NCBI RefSeq assembly: GCF_004345665.1
Contig: NZ_SLWR01000001.1
Span: forward strand, 1 to 64,000
Direction: 5' to 3'
Length of the DNA: 64,000 bases
Origin: Kribbella antiqua
Lineage (GTDB): Bacteria; Actinomycetota; Actinomycetes; Propionibacteriales; Kribbellaceae
Every line of letters begins with the position of its first letter. The first letter of the stretch is position 1. This document shows positions 43,305 to 50,428 of the stretch, in pieces. The position numbers and the translations under genes were made by a program. The notes below the pieces were generated by a model, which worked only from the letters and a program-made list of their open reading frames with translations, was not told the origin of the DNA and did no database searches.

Positions 43305-43949
43305 TCAGGCGACGGCGAACTTGGCGAGGGCGGGTTCGAGGAGGTCGAAGGCGCGGGTGGCTTCGGGGGCGATGGTTGCGGCGATCTTGTCGTTGGGGTG
43401 GCCGGCGAGGGTCAGGTCCTGGATGCGCTGGAAGAGGATGCGGTGGACGGCGCCGAGTAGGCCAGCGGCCGTGCGTACGGTGATGTCGTCGGGCCCGGCA
43501 CCGATTGCCTCTGCGAGGGTGTCGGCGAGGGCCTGCTCGCGCTGGTCGTGCAGGTTGCGCAGGCACACCGTGAGGGTCGGGCTCTCGGCGATCATCCGGG
43601 TGAAGTCGGGTCCGGCGAAGCCCGCCACCGGGTCCTGCGACTCGACCGCGGCCGCGAAGTCGCGGCGCAGGGCCGCGAGCGCGGATTCACCAGGACGACG
43701 TGACGCGACCGCCTGGGCCAGGGAGGCGATGAACGCGTCCTGGTGGTCGAGCGCCAGATCCTCCTTGCGCGCGAAGTAGTTGGTCACGGTCTTCTTCGCG
43801 ACCCGCGCTGCCACGGCGATCTCGGCGATGGTGGTCTGCTCGAAGCCCTGCGCGATGAAGAGCCGCGTCGCCTGGTCGGAGATCAGCTGCCGCGTCTCCT
43901 GCTTCTTGATCTCCCGCAGGCCGAGCGGCGCGGTCGTCGTGGTGTCCAT
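43305..43949 (-). CDS. TetR-family repressor
   Basis: 214 residues. HTH in residues 15-62 (RQLISDQATRLFIAQGFEQTTIAEIAVAARVAKKTVTNYFARKEDL). The C-terminal domain is helical with no recognised ligand signature. ATG at 43949 is 7 nt after TAAGAT on the minus strand, so the message may be leaderless. Divergent from the VOC gene, with a perfect operator between. Confidence 0.9.
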   Translation of the reverse strand: MDTTTTAPLGLREIKKQETRQLISDQATRLFIAQGFEQTTIAEIAVAARVAKKTVTNYFARKEDLALDHQDAFIASLAQAVASRRPGESALAALRRDFAAAVESQDPVAGFAGPDFTRMIAESPTLTVCLRNLHDQREQALADTLAEAIGAGPDDITVRTAAGLLGAVHRILFQRIQDLTLAGHPNDKIAATIAPEATRAFDLLEPALAKFAVA

Positions 43950-43968
43950 GCGGAGAATCTTACCCCCG

Positions 43969-44011
43969 ACATAAATTTATGTTGACAGCACTCTCTAGCT
44001 CTGGTTAAAGT
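43969..44011 (+). promoter_or_regulatory. TetR operator overlapping a TTGACA promoter
   Basis: 14-bp perfect palindrome ACATAAATTTATGT (43969-43982) touches a consensus -35 TTGACA (43982-43987); 18 bp downstream TAAAGT (44006-44011) serves as -10. Repressor binding would cover the -35. Confidence 0.7.
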
Positions 44012-44049
44012 TACGTCCGTCGTAAAGATAGCCCGAAGGGAAGTAGTGG

Positions 44050-44187
44050 ATGCGCAAGCCGAATCTCGGTGCGAACCAGTCCGCCGGCCAGCGCCGGCGC
44101 GACCAGCAAGGGACGGCGCGGACCCGCGTCGTGCGTTACCAGCAGCCGGTGGTCCGCCGCGGGAATCCGCGCCGGGGCGCCCGCTGA
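44050..44187 (+). CDS. Small Arg-rich protein (45 aa), putative
   Basis: ATG at 44050 with GAAGGGAAG 6-8 nt upstream, downstream of the TetR-controlled promoter and 38 nt before the VOC start. Thirteen or more Arg residues, no Cys or acidic cluster; nothing recognised. It could be a small basic protein or a translated leader of the VOC gene. Confidence 0.35.
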   Translation: MRKPNLGANQSAGQRRRDQQGTARTRVVRYQQPVVRRGNPRRGAR

Positions 44188-44225
44188 CCGACCGCCGTAC
44201 ACCGAGTTCTTCTGGAAGGAATCCT

Positions 44226-44606
44226 GTGAAGATCAACGCTTCCACCATCTCTCTGACCGTCGACGACGTCGCGGCCTCGCACGGCTTCTTCACCAAGCAC
44301 CTCGGCTATTCCGAAGAGGTCGCGGCCGAGGGGTTCGCCAAACTCACCCGTGACGATGCCGTTGACGTCGTACTGCTGCAGAAGGGGATCGAGGTGCTGC
44401 CACCCGAGCAGCGCGATCAGCGGGCCGCCGGCCTGATCCTCGCGTTCACGGTGACCGGTCTCGAGGCCGAGGAGGAGCGCCTCCGCTCCGAAGGAGCCCC
44501 GATCACCATGCCGCTCCGTGAAGAGCCCTGGGGCGAAAAGCTCTTCCAGCTCACCGACCCCAACGGCGTCATCATCCAACTCGTCGAATGGACCACCCCG
44601 GTCTGA
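44226..44606 (+). CDS. VOC-family protein (glyoxalase/bleomycin-resistance fold)
   Basis: 126 residues: MKINASTISLTVDDVAASHGFFTKHLGY start, and the second beta-alpha-beta unit ending TDPNGVIIQLVEW with the metal Glu position. GTG start with GGAAGGA 5 nt upstream. Last gene of the TetR-controlled transcript; typical for drug-binding or glyoxalase-like proteins, substrate unknown. Confidence 0.88.
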   Translation: MKINASTISLTVDDVAASHGFFTKHLGYSEEVAAEGFAKLTRDDAVDVVLLQKGIEVLPPEQRDQRAAGLILAFTVTGLEAEEERLRSEGAPITMPLREEPWGEKLFQLTDPNGVIIQLVEWTTPV

Positions 44607-44632
44607 TCCGGCGACCTCCGCCCGCAAGCTGG

Positions 44633-44716
44633 TGGGTTCACCGACCAACTTGCGGGTTCACCCCCTGCATTCGGTCGGGGAACCCACCATTTGATGGGTG
44701 AACCCACCAAATGCGG
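44633..44716. repeat. Cluster of GGGTTCACC/GGTGAACCC motifs
   Basis: GGGTTCACC appears twice (near 44636 and 44650) and its complement in GGGTGAACCCACC at 44695-44707, with ACCCACC/GGGT pieces between. The same motif flanks both IS ends at 45210 and 46736. Arms GGTGGGT/ACCCACC form short palindromes; may serve as terminators or intergenic repeats. Confidence 0.6.
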
Positions 44717-45211
44717 TTCTTCTGCTCGATGTGTGGGTGGTCGTGCGTTCCACACGGCCGTGATGCGCGGGCAGGTGCCCGGAATCCCCGCGCGATCACG
44801 ACCTGACTGGTCGCCGAGCGGGGTCTGGGGAGCGCTACCCCACCTGATTCGACAAGCCAGACTCCCCGGTCCACCCGGTCCGTGTGGGTACCTCGGGGTG
44901 AATGACCGGCTGGTGGTGACCTTGTGCACCGCTCGACCATCGCGTGGCGGCGTGTCGTGGTCGAACCGTGCACAAGCCGGGTACGACGCCGTGAAACAGC
45001 ACCCCGGCGCTACCCTCTCGGCGGCACCCACCGCCGCGACCGGTCGAGCCATGGTGGAGGGTTTGCCCCGGATTGGGCGGATTGGGCGGCAACCCTCCGA
45101 GGTCGTCGGGTCTGGACCAGTCGGCGATTCACCACGAAGCCGGCGACCAGCTCCGATGCCGGAGCAACGAACGATCACCCACACATGTGGCAGGAGAGCC
45201 CCATTTGGTGG
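44704..45211. other. Noncoding region with long terminal inverted repeats
   Basis: About 500 bp without a credible gene. Its ends are imperfect inverted repeats of about 44 bp: ACCAAATG... then ATGTGTGGGTGGTCGTGCGT at 44729-44749 is matched by the complement of 45166-45186 (18 of 21 identical), and the outer ACCAAATG pairs at 45201-45208. Inside, TTGTGCACCGCTCGACCA near 44922 faces TGGTCGAACCGTGCACAA near 44958 (two mismatches), plus GTGATgcGCGGG/CCCGCGcGATCAC arms near 44760-44798 and a 9-bp tandem ATTGGGCGG near 45073. It may be a small non-autonomous element or a structured RNA. Confidence 0.5.
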
Positions 45212-45219
45212 GTGAACCC
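45210..45219. repeat. Left 10-bp target site duplication
   Basis: GGGTGAACCC directly before the IS end; identical copy at 46736-46745. The rejoined target would be the palindrome CATTTGGTGGGT-GA-ACCCACCAAATG. Confidence 0.85.
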
Positions 45220-45279
45220 CAATGCCGCTCAGTTAGTGGGTGCGGTTGGTTGTCAAGTGGTGTGTTGGTGAGCATGAAG

Positions 45280-45346
45280 CAGCGGAACTCCCTGTAGGAG
45301 AGGGGTTGTCCTCGCAAGACGGCCCTTCATAGGGGGAGTTCCGCTG
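45280..45346 (+). promoter_or_regulatory. IS hairpin hiding the transposase ribosome site
   Basis: CAGCGGAACTCCC (45280-45292) and GGGAGTTCCGCTG (45334-45346) form a perfect 13-bp stem with a 41-nt loop. The right arm contains the Shine-Dalgarno and ends right before the TTG start, so transcripts entering from outside would be poorly translated, as known for IS10/IS50. Confidence 0.65.
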
Positions 45347-46702
45347 TTGGTTCAGTCTGTCATTACGCGTGTGGTTGAGGTGGCATCGGGTCGGTTCGCG
45401 TCAGGACATCTGGGCGAGTTGACGCAGATCGTGCCGTTCGAGATGGTCGATGAGGTGCTGGCCTCGGCCGGGCGTGTGCAGGTGCGGGTGCGTGATCTGC
45501 CGTCGCGGGTGGTGGTGTACCTGTTGCTCGCGGCGGGTCTGTTCTCCGAGCTGGGATATGGGCAGGTATGGGCGCGGCTGGTCGCGGGTCTGGGCGGTGC
45601 CGACGGCCTGGGGGTGGCCGTGGCGATGCCGACGTCGTCGGCGTTGTCGCAGGCACGCCGCCGGGTCGGGGTCGAGCCATTGCGGGCGTTGTTCGGTCTG
45701 TTGTCCGGACCTGCGGTCGGGGCGCCGCGATGGCGTGGCCTGTTGCTGTGCGCGATCGACGGCACCACGCTGTCGGTCCCGAACGGTGACAAGAATGTGT
45801 CCGCCTACGGTCGCCATCGCGCCGGCCCGAACGGCGACGCGGGATACCCGATGCTGCGGTTGCTGGCGGTGGTCGCGTGTGGCACCCGCACCATCATCGA
45901 CGCGGTGTTCGGGCCCTGCGACGTCGGCGAGACGACGTACGCGCCGCGGCTGGCCGGCTGCCTGCGCCAGGGCATGCTGCTCCTGGCCGACCGCAACTTC
46001 GCCGTCAAGGACCTGATCGAGGCCGTCGCCGCAACCGGCGCCGGCCTGCTCATCCGCTGCAAGGACAACCGGCGACTGCGACCCACCGGACACTGCGGCG
46101 ACGGGTCCTGGCTGGCCCGGATCGGCACGGTGACCGTGCGCGTGATCGAGGCCGAGATCGTGGTGCGCTGCACCGGCGGCCCGGACCGGGCCGCCCGCTA
46201 CCGGCTGCTCACCACACTGACAGATCACCACCGCTACCCGGCCACCGACCTGGTCGAGCTCTACCACCAGCGGTGGGAGATCGAAACGACCTACCTGGAA
46301 CTGAAGTCCACGATCCTTGGCGGACGAGTACTCAGGGCCCGCACCCCCGACGGCATCACCCAAGAGATCTACGCCCTGCTGGTCACCTATCAGGCCCTGC
46401 GCACCGCGATCGCCGACGCCGCACTCACCCAGCCCGCCACCCCACCCAACCGCGGCAGCTTCACCATCGCCCTGCACACCGCCCGCGACCAGATCATCCA
46501 CGCCGCCGGCGTCATCGCCAACACCACCATCGACCTCGTCGGCACGATCGGACACGCCGTACTGACCGCCCTACTCCCGGCCCGCCGCGCACGCACCAGC
46601 CCGCGCATCGTCAAACGCGCCAGCTCCAAACACCGCGCCACAGCAACCACCGACCGCAACAACTACAACACCACAATCACCGTCCGGATCCTCGACGGTT
46701 GA
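45347..46702 (+). CDS. IS4-family transposase
   Basis: 451-residue DDE transposase. N-terminal IS4 domain (FEMVDEVLASAGRVQVRVRDLPSR), first Asp in CAIDGTTLSVP near residue 145, second in LLADRNFAVK near 220, and Glu within YHQRWEIETTYLELK near 310, which is the Y-(2)-R-(3)-E-(6)-K signature. TTG start 8 nt after AGGGGGAG. Intact and probably functional. Confidence 0.94.
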   Translation: MVQSVITRVVEVASGRFASGHLGELTQIVPFEMVDEVLASAGRVQVRVRDLPSRVVVYLLLAAGLFSELGYGQVWARLVAGLGGADGLGVAVAMPTSSALSQARRRVGVEPLRALFGLLSGPAVGAPRWRGLLLCAIDGTTLSVPNGDKNVSAYGRHRAGPNGDAGYPMLRLLAVVACGTRTIIDAVFGPCDVGETTYAPRLAGCLRQGMLLLADRNFAVKDLIEAVAATGAGLLIRCKDNRRLRPTGHCGDGSWLARIGTVTVRVIEAEIVVRCTGGPDRAARYRLLTTLTDHHRYPATDLVELYHQRWEIETTYLELKSTILGGRVLRARTPDGITQEIYALLVTYQALRTAIADAALTQPATPPNRGSFTIALHTARDQIIHAAGVIANTTIDLVGTIGHAVLTALLPARRARTSPRIVKRASSKHRATATTDRNNYNTTITVRILDG

Positions 46703-46735
46703 CAACCACACCCCACCCCTAACTGAGCGGCATTG

Positions 46736-46745
46736 GGGTGAACCC
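46736..46745. repeat. Right 10-bp target site duplication
   Basis: GGGTGAACCC directly after the IS end, identical to 45210-45219; followed by ACCAAATGCGG of the interrupted repeat. Confidence 0.85.
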
Positions 46746-46775
46746 ACCAAATGCGGCGTCACCGGGGCGGGTCGT

Positions 46776-48740
46776 TCAGACGCGGCGTTGGACGTGGAGG
46801 AGGTAGTCGCTGCGGTTGAGGGGGTCGTGGTCGGTGCGGGGGCGGGACGGGATCGGGCCGGTGACGGGTTGGTAGCGTTCGAAGGCTGATTCGAGGACGC
46901 CCTCGCCGCGGGTGAGAGCGGGGAGTTGCTGCTCGAGTTCGTAGACTGCCGCCGCGGGGATTTCTCCTTCCAGGGTTGAGGTTTCGGCGGCCAACGCCGG
47001 CACCTGCGGGATCGCCCGGAGGCGTGCGAGCGTTGCCAGTACGGCGCGCGTCGTATCGGTCGGGATCTCCAGCTGGAAGCGATGCATCGGCTCGTGAACC
47101 GTCGTACCGGCCTGCTGGAGTGCGGTCATCAGGACCAGCGGGGTGAGGTTGCGGAAGTCGCCGGCTGTGCTCGACATGCTCTTGTCGAAGACCGCGTGTG
47201 CGTGACTCTGCCGCGCCGAGTACCCCGAGTGCGTCATGAAGACCCGCGCGTCCGGGATCTGCCAGCCGTGGATGCCTTGCTGGAAAGTATCGCGGACGGT
47301 CTCCTCGACTGCCTTGATGAACGCGTACGGCATCGATCCGAGCTCGACCTCCAGCTCGAAGCTCACCCCGGTGTTGACCGGTGCCGGCTCGACCCGCAGG
47401 CCGATCGTGGCGAGGAACGGGTTCGGGTCCTTCTTGTTGAACTCGACGGCTTCGCCGGTGCCGTTCAGTCGCTCGATGCAGATCGTCGTGGTCTCGCAGA
47501 ACTCGACGTCGATACCGAACTCGGTCGCCAGCGTGGTCTGGATGACCTCCTTCTGCACTTCGCCGTACAGGGACACGTAGATCTCCTGGCGGATGTCGTC
47601 CTGCCGCAGGTTGATCAGCGGGTCCTGCTCGGCCAGCTGGGTGAGCGCGACCTGCAGGTTCCCCTTGTCGGACGGGCGGGTCGGCGAGATCACCGTCTCC
47701 AGGGTCGGCGGCGCGAAGTATCCACCGTGCGCGTGCTGGGTGGCGCCGATGCGGTCGCCGATCTGGATGTCCGCAAGGCCCCAGAGCTTGGCGATCTGGC
47801 CGGCTCGGACCTCGGATGTACCGCCGCCGAAGACCTGGAGGGCCGTCAGCTTGGCTTCGCCGCCGTTGCCGAATTGCAGTCGTTCCCGGACGTGCGCCGT
47901 ACCGGAGAACATCCGCGCGTACGCGACCTTCTCGCCGGCCGGACCGCGTTCGACTTTGAAGACGGAGCCGTCCAGTGGGCCCTTGTCGTCGCCGTCGGCG
48001 GTTGGCAGGAGCTCGCGGATGCCCCGGGTGAGCGCGTCCGTGCCGGCGCCGGTGATCGCAGAGCCGAAGTAGACCGGGTGCACCAGCGCTTGCTTCGTCT
48101 GTACGGCGAGCCGGCTGCGCAGAGCGTCGTACGACAAGGCCCTCTCGTTCTCGACGAAGGTCTGCAGAAGCTGGTCGTCGTTCTCGGCGAGCACTTCGAG
48201 GAGGTCGCCGTACGGATCACCCGGCCCGTACGGCGTGAACGTCGCCGCGCGGGTGCCGAGGTCGCCTGCCGAGCCCATCGGGATGATCGCGGGGGACAGC
48301 TTGTCCGCGATGCTCTTGAGAACGGCGTCGTACTGCGCGCCGGCGCGGTCGGCCTTGTTGACGAAGATGAGGGTCGGGATCCGGAGCCGCTGCAGCGTCC
48401 GCATCAGCACCCGCGTCTGCGCCTGGACGCCTTCGACAGCGGAGATCACCAGCACCGCGCCGTCGAGCACGCTGAGCGCCCGCTCCACCTCGGCGATGAA
48501 GTCCGGGTGACCGGGGGTGTCGATCAGATTGACCGTGATGTCGCCGATCGCGAACGACACGACCGCCGACTTGATCGTGATACCGCGCTGGCGTTCCAGT
48601 GCGAGGGAATCGGTTTGGGTGCTGCCGTCGTCGACGCTGCCGATCTCGTCGATCACCCCGGCGGCGTAGAGCAGCCGCTCGGTCAGGCTCGTCTTACCGG
48701 CGTCGACATGCGCCAGGATCCCCAGATTCAGTAATTTCAC
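46776..48740 (-). CDS. Tet(M)/OtrA-like ribosomal protection GTPase
   Basis: 654-residue EF-G-like translational GTPase of the tetracycline ribosome-protection group. G motifs: AHVDAGKTSLTERLL at residue 10, RGITIKSAV near 54, DTPGHPDF near 73, NKAD near 127. C-terminal domains follow the Tet(M) layout (LLPTADGD, VSLYGEVQKEVIQTTLATEFGIDVEF, HSGYSARQSH), and the length fits. Such proteins dislodge tetracyclines from the 30S A site. GTG start; a leader ORF and inverted repeats precede it and overlap its first codons. The gene is divergent from an APH-type kinase and has an IS element 40 bp after its stop. It may be a true tetracycline determinant or an intrinsic ribosome rescue factor; sequence alone cannot decide. 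Confidence 0.92.
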   Translation of the reverse strand: MKLLNLGILAHVDAGKTSLTERLLYAAGVIDEIGSVDDGSTQTDSLALERQRGITIKSAVVSFAIGDITVNLIDTPGHPDFIAEVERALSVLDGAVLVISAVEGVQAQTRVLMRTLQRLRIPTLIFVNKADRAGAQYDAVLKSIADKLSPAIIPMGSAGDLGTRAATFTPYGPGDPYGDLLEVLAENDDQLLQTFVENERALSYDALRSRLAVQTKQALVHPVYFGSAITGAGTDALTRGIRELLPTADGDDKGPLDGSVFKVERGPAGEKVAYARMFSGTAHVRERLQFGNGGEAKLTALQVFGGGTSEVRAGQIAKLWGLADIQIGDRIGATQHAHGGYFAPPTLETVISPTRPSDKGNLQVALTQLAEQDPLINLRQDDIRQEIYVSLYGEVQKEVIQTTLATEFGIDVEFCETTTICIERLNGTGEAVEFNKKDPNPFLATIGLRVEPAPVNTGVSFELEVELGSMPYAFIKAVEETVRDTFQQGIHGWQIPDARVFMTHSGYSARQSHAHAVFDKSMSSTAGDFRNLTPLVLMTALQQAGTTVHEPMHRFQLEIPTDTTRAVLATLARLRAIPQVPALAAETSTLEGEIPAAAVYELEQQLPALTRGEGVLESAFERYQPVTGPIPSRPRTDHDPLNRSDYLLHVQRRV

Positions 48741-48804
48741 AAAGCTTCATGTCCCTTGAACAGGTGTGAGTACGTACGGCGACGGACATGAAGCGAGGTC
48801 GCAT
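48694..48804 (-). CDS. Putative leader peptide of the ribosome-protection gene
   Basis: 36-codon ORF starting MRPRFMSVAVRTHTCS, with an excellent ribosome site AAGGAG six bases before its ATG (48802-48804), far better than that of the main GTG start. Its codons cover one arm of the 11-bp inverted repeat and the ORF runs 47 nt into the main gene in another frame. This is the geometry of drug-sensing leaders of erm and tet genes. Translation is not proven. Confidence 0.6.
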   Translation of the reverse strand: MRPRFMSVAVRTHTCSRDMKLCEITESGDPGACRRR

Positions 48805-48829
48805 GACGGACTCCTTGACTGGACACCTG
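48744..48829 (-). promoter_or_regulatory. Candidate attenuator of the ribosome-protection gene
   Basis: Two interleaved pairings in the leader: GCTTCATGTCC/GGACATGAAGC (48784-48794 with 48744-48754, perfect 11 bp) and CAGGTGT/ACACCTG (48823-48829 with 48761-48767). They cannot form together as simple hairpins. The first hides the AAGGGAC stretch ahead of the main start codon. Confidence 0.6.
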
Positions 48830-48843
48830 CTCGGACGGCTACG

Positions 48844-48883
48844 AGTACACCAAGAACCCCGATGCCGGCTCAACCGGTTTTCT
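48844..48883 (-). promoter_or_regulatory. Promoter of the ribosome-protection gene, WhiB7-like layout
   Basis: On the minus strand: AGAAAA, then CCGG, -35 TTGAGC (complement of 48868-48873), 18-bp spacer, -10 TGTACT (complement of 48844-48849). An A-tract just upstream of the -35 is a feature of WhiB7-dependent promoters. Confidence 0.45.
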
Positions 48884-48884
48884 C

Positions 48885-48890
48885 TAGGCT
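48885..48890 (+). promoter_or_regulatory. -10 element of leaderless APH-type gene
   Basis: TAGGCT ends exactly 7 nt before the GTG at 48898, with no Shine-Dalgarno between; overlaps the divergent promoter region. Confidence 0.5.
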
Positions 48891-48897
48891 CAAGCGC

Positions 48898-49671
48898 GTG
48901 AATGAAACCGAAGCTACCGCCCGCGCCGCTGCGGTCGTCGGGCCGATCGCTCAGGTCGAGCAGGTCCAGGGCTTCGCCGGCAACCGAACCTTCCGCCTGC
49001 GCGCCCTCTCCGGCGAGACGTTCTACCTGAAGTCCGGGGCGACGATCCAGGCAGAGGCTCGTGCTTGTGAGCTGGCCCGTTCGGCCGGCGTCCCCGCACC
49101 GGAGATCCTGGCCGCCGAGACGACGTACTTGATCTGCGCCGAAGTCCCGGGCAGCCCGTCCAGTGACGACGCGGTCATCACCGAGGCCGGTCGAGGCCTC
49201 CGCCGGCTGCACGGCATCCGTGGCGACGACGGGCGCTGGGCGGATCGGCTCAGCACGCCGATCGAGCGGCTGGACCTCCTTGCCGGCATCGTCCCCGACG
49301 ACCTGGTACGCCGTCTCCGCGTGGCCCTGCCGCCCTTCGTCGACACCGTCGCCGACGCCGAGACAGTGCTGCTGCACAGCGATCTGCACCCTCGGCATCT
49401 GTATGCCGTCGGCAACGAACTCACCGGTGTCATCGACTGGGGCGACGCGATGTACGGCGACCCGCTGTTCGACCTGGCCCGGTTCTCGATGGCCGGCGAC
49501 GCCGCCTTGGACGCCTTCCTCAGCGGCTACGGCCTCAATGGCGTAGGTCTGGAGAGGACGCTGTCGATGTATCGCATCTTGTGGTCGTTGATGGCTCTGC
49601 ATGCCGAGCGAGCCGCTGGTGGTGACTGGTTTGCGGCGCATGTCGACACCATTACGAAGGAGCTCAGTTGA
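48898..49671 (+). CDS. APH-fold kinase, macrolide phosphotransferase-like
   Basis: 257 residues. Catalytic loop HSDLHPRHLYAV near residue 160: the usual HxDxxxxN has His in place of Asn, as in macrolide 2'-phosphotransferases (HGDLHPxH pattern). Metal-binding VIDWGDAMYGDPLFDLA follows, and FYLKSGATIQAEARACELA near 42 holds the ATP-site Lys. GTG start chosen because the fold begins here and a leaderless -10 precedes it. Divergent from the ribosome-protection gene and overlapping the convergent UMP-kinase-like gene by 8 bp. Likely phosphorylates a drug or small metabolite. Confidence 0.85.
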   Translation: MNETEATARAAAVVGPIAQVEQVQGFAGNRTFRLRALSGETFYLKSGATIQAEARACELARSAGVPAPEILAAETTYLICAEVPGSPSSDDAVITEAGRGLRRLHGIRGDDGRWADRLSTPIERLDLLAGIVPDDLVRRLRVALPPFVDTVADAETVLLHSDLHPRHLYAVGNELTGVIDWGDAMYGDPLFDLARFSMAGDAALDAFLSGYGLNGVGLERTLSMYRILWSLMALHAERAAGGDWFAAHVDTITKELS

Positions 49672-50371
49672 TCAGGGTGCCCACGTGGGTGCCCTCGGCG
49701 ATGTGGGTGGCGGCGGCTGCGCGGTCGATGTCGAAGACGTGCAGGGGGAGGTTGTGGTCACGGGCGAGGATGAAGGCTGTCTGGTCCATCACGCCAAGAC
49801 CGCGGTCGATCACCTCTTGGTAGCTGAGGTGGTCGAAGCGTTGGGCGGTGGGTGAGGTGTTGGGGTCGGCGTCGTACACGCCGTCGGTGCCGTTCTTGGC
49901 GACGAGCAGGGCGTCGGCGCCGAGCTCGATCGCGCGCTGGACGGCGGGGTAGTCGGTGGTGGTGAACGGCTGACCGTTGCCGCAGGCAAGGAGCACGATC
50001 GAGCCTTTCTTCAGGTGCCGGAGGGCGCGGAGGCGGATGTACGGCTCGGCCAGATTGTTGATCGGGATGGCAGTCATCAGCCGTACGTCGTCCGCGCCGA
50101 GCGCCGCGAGCCGACCGCGAAGGAGGACGGCGTTGATCACGGTCCCGAGCATCCCGATGTTGTCGGCCTCGACCCGGTCGATGCCCCAGTCGTCGGCCCG
50201 GTTGCCACGGAAGACGTTGCCGCCGCCGACGATGACCGCGACCTGCACACCGGTCGCCCGCAACGCGAGCACCTCGTTGGCGAGGTGGGTCAGCCGATCG
50301 CTGCTGAAGCCGAACTCGCTCGGCCCGGCGATCGCCTGCCCGGACAACTTGAGCACGAGGCGTCGATACAT
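49664..50371 (-). CDS. UMP kinase-like amino acid kinase (PyrH paralog)
   Basis: 235 residues of the amino acid kinase fold: YRRLVLKLSGQAI at the start (nucleotide Lys and Gly), VIVGGGNVFRGNRADDWGIDR near 48, and NGTDGVYDADPNTSP near 160. It resembles PyrH but the canonical GGTGNPFFTTD is ACGNGQPFTTTD, so it is a divergent copy; the housekeeping pyrH normally sits with frr and tsf, not here. May phosphorylate UMP or a related nucleotide. Confidence 0.85.
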   Translation of the reverse strand: MYRRLVLKLSGQAIAGPSEFGFSSDRLTHLANEVLALRATGVQVAVIVGGGNVFRGNRADDWGIDRVEADNIGMLGTVINAVLLRGRLAALGADDVRLMTAIPINNLAEPYIRLRALRHLKKGSIVLLACGNGQPFTTTDYPAVQRAIELGADALLVAKNGTDGVYDADPNTSPTAQRFDHLSYQEVIDRGLGVMDQTAFILARDHNLPLHVFDIDRAAAATHIAEGTHVGTLIN

Positions 50372-50428
50372 GCACCGAGATCTATCACGGTGCTGGACGC
50401 TTCTCGTCGGCCGGGGGAAGCTGGCCGG

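Larger units (their letters stand above)
45220..46735 (+). mobile_element. Complete IS4-family insertion sequence (1516 bp)
   Basis: Ends are inverted repeats beginning CAATGCCGCTCAGTTAG: 17 perfect bases at 45220-45236 and the complement at 46719-46735, then weaker similarity including GGTTGTCAA. A 10-bp duplication GGGTGAACCC flanks it. One intact transposase gene fills it. It landed in the intergenic palindromic repeat just 3' of the ribosome-protection gene. Intact ends, perfect duplication and an open frame argue for a recent insertion. Confidence 0.93.

Noticed and set aside
46776..48740. Calling the GTPase gene EF-G
   Set aside because: Length (654), leader arrangement and C-terminal phrases fit the Tet(M)/OtrA group; EF-G is longer (about 700) and lies with rpsL/rpsG/tuf.
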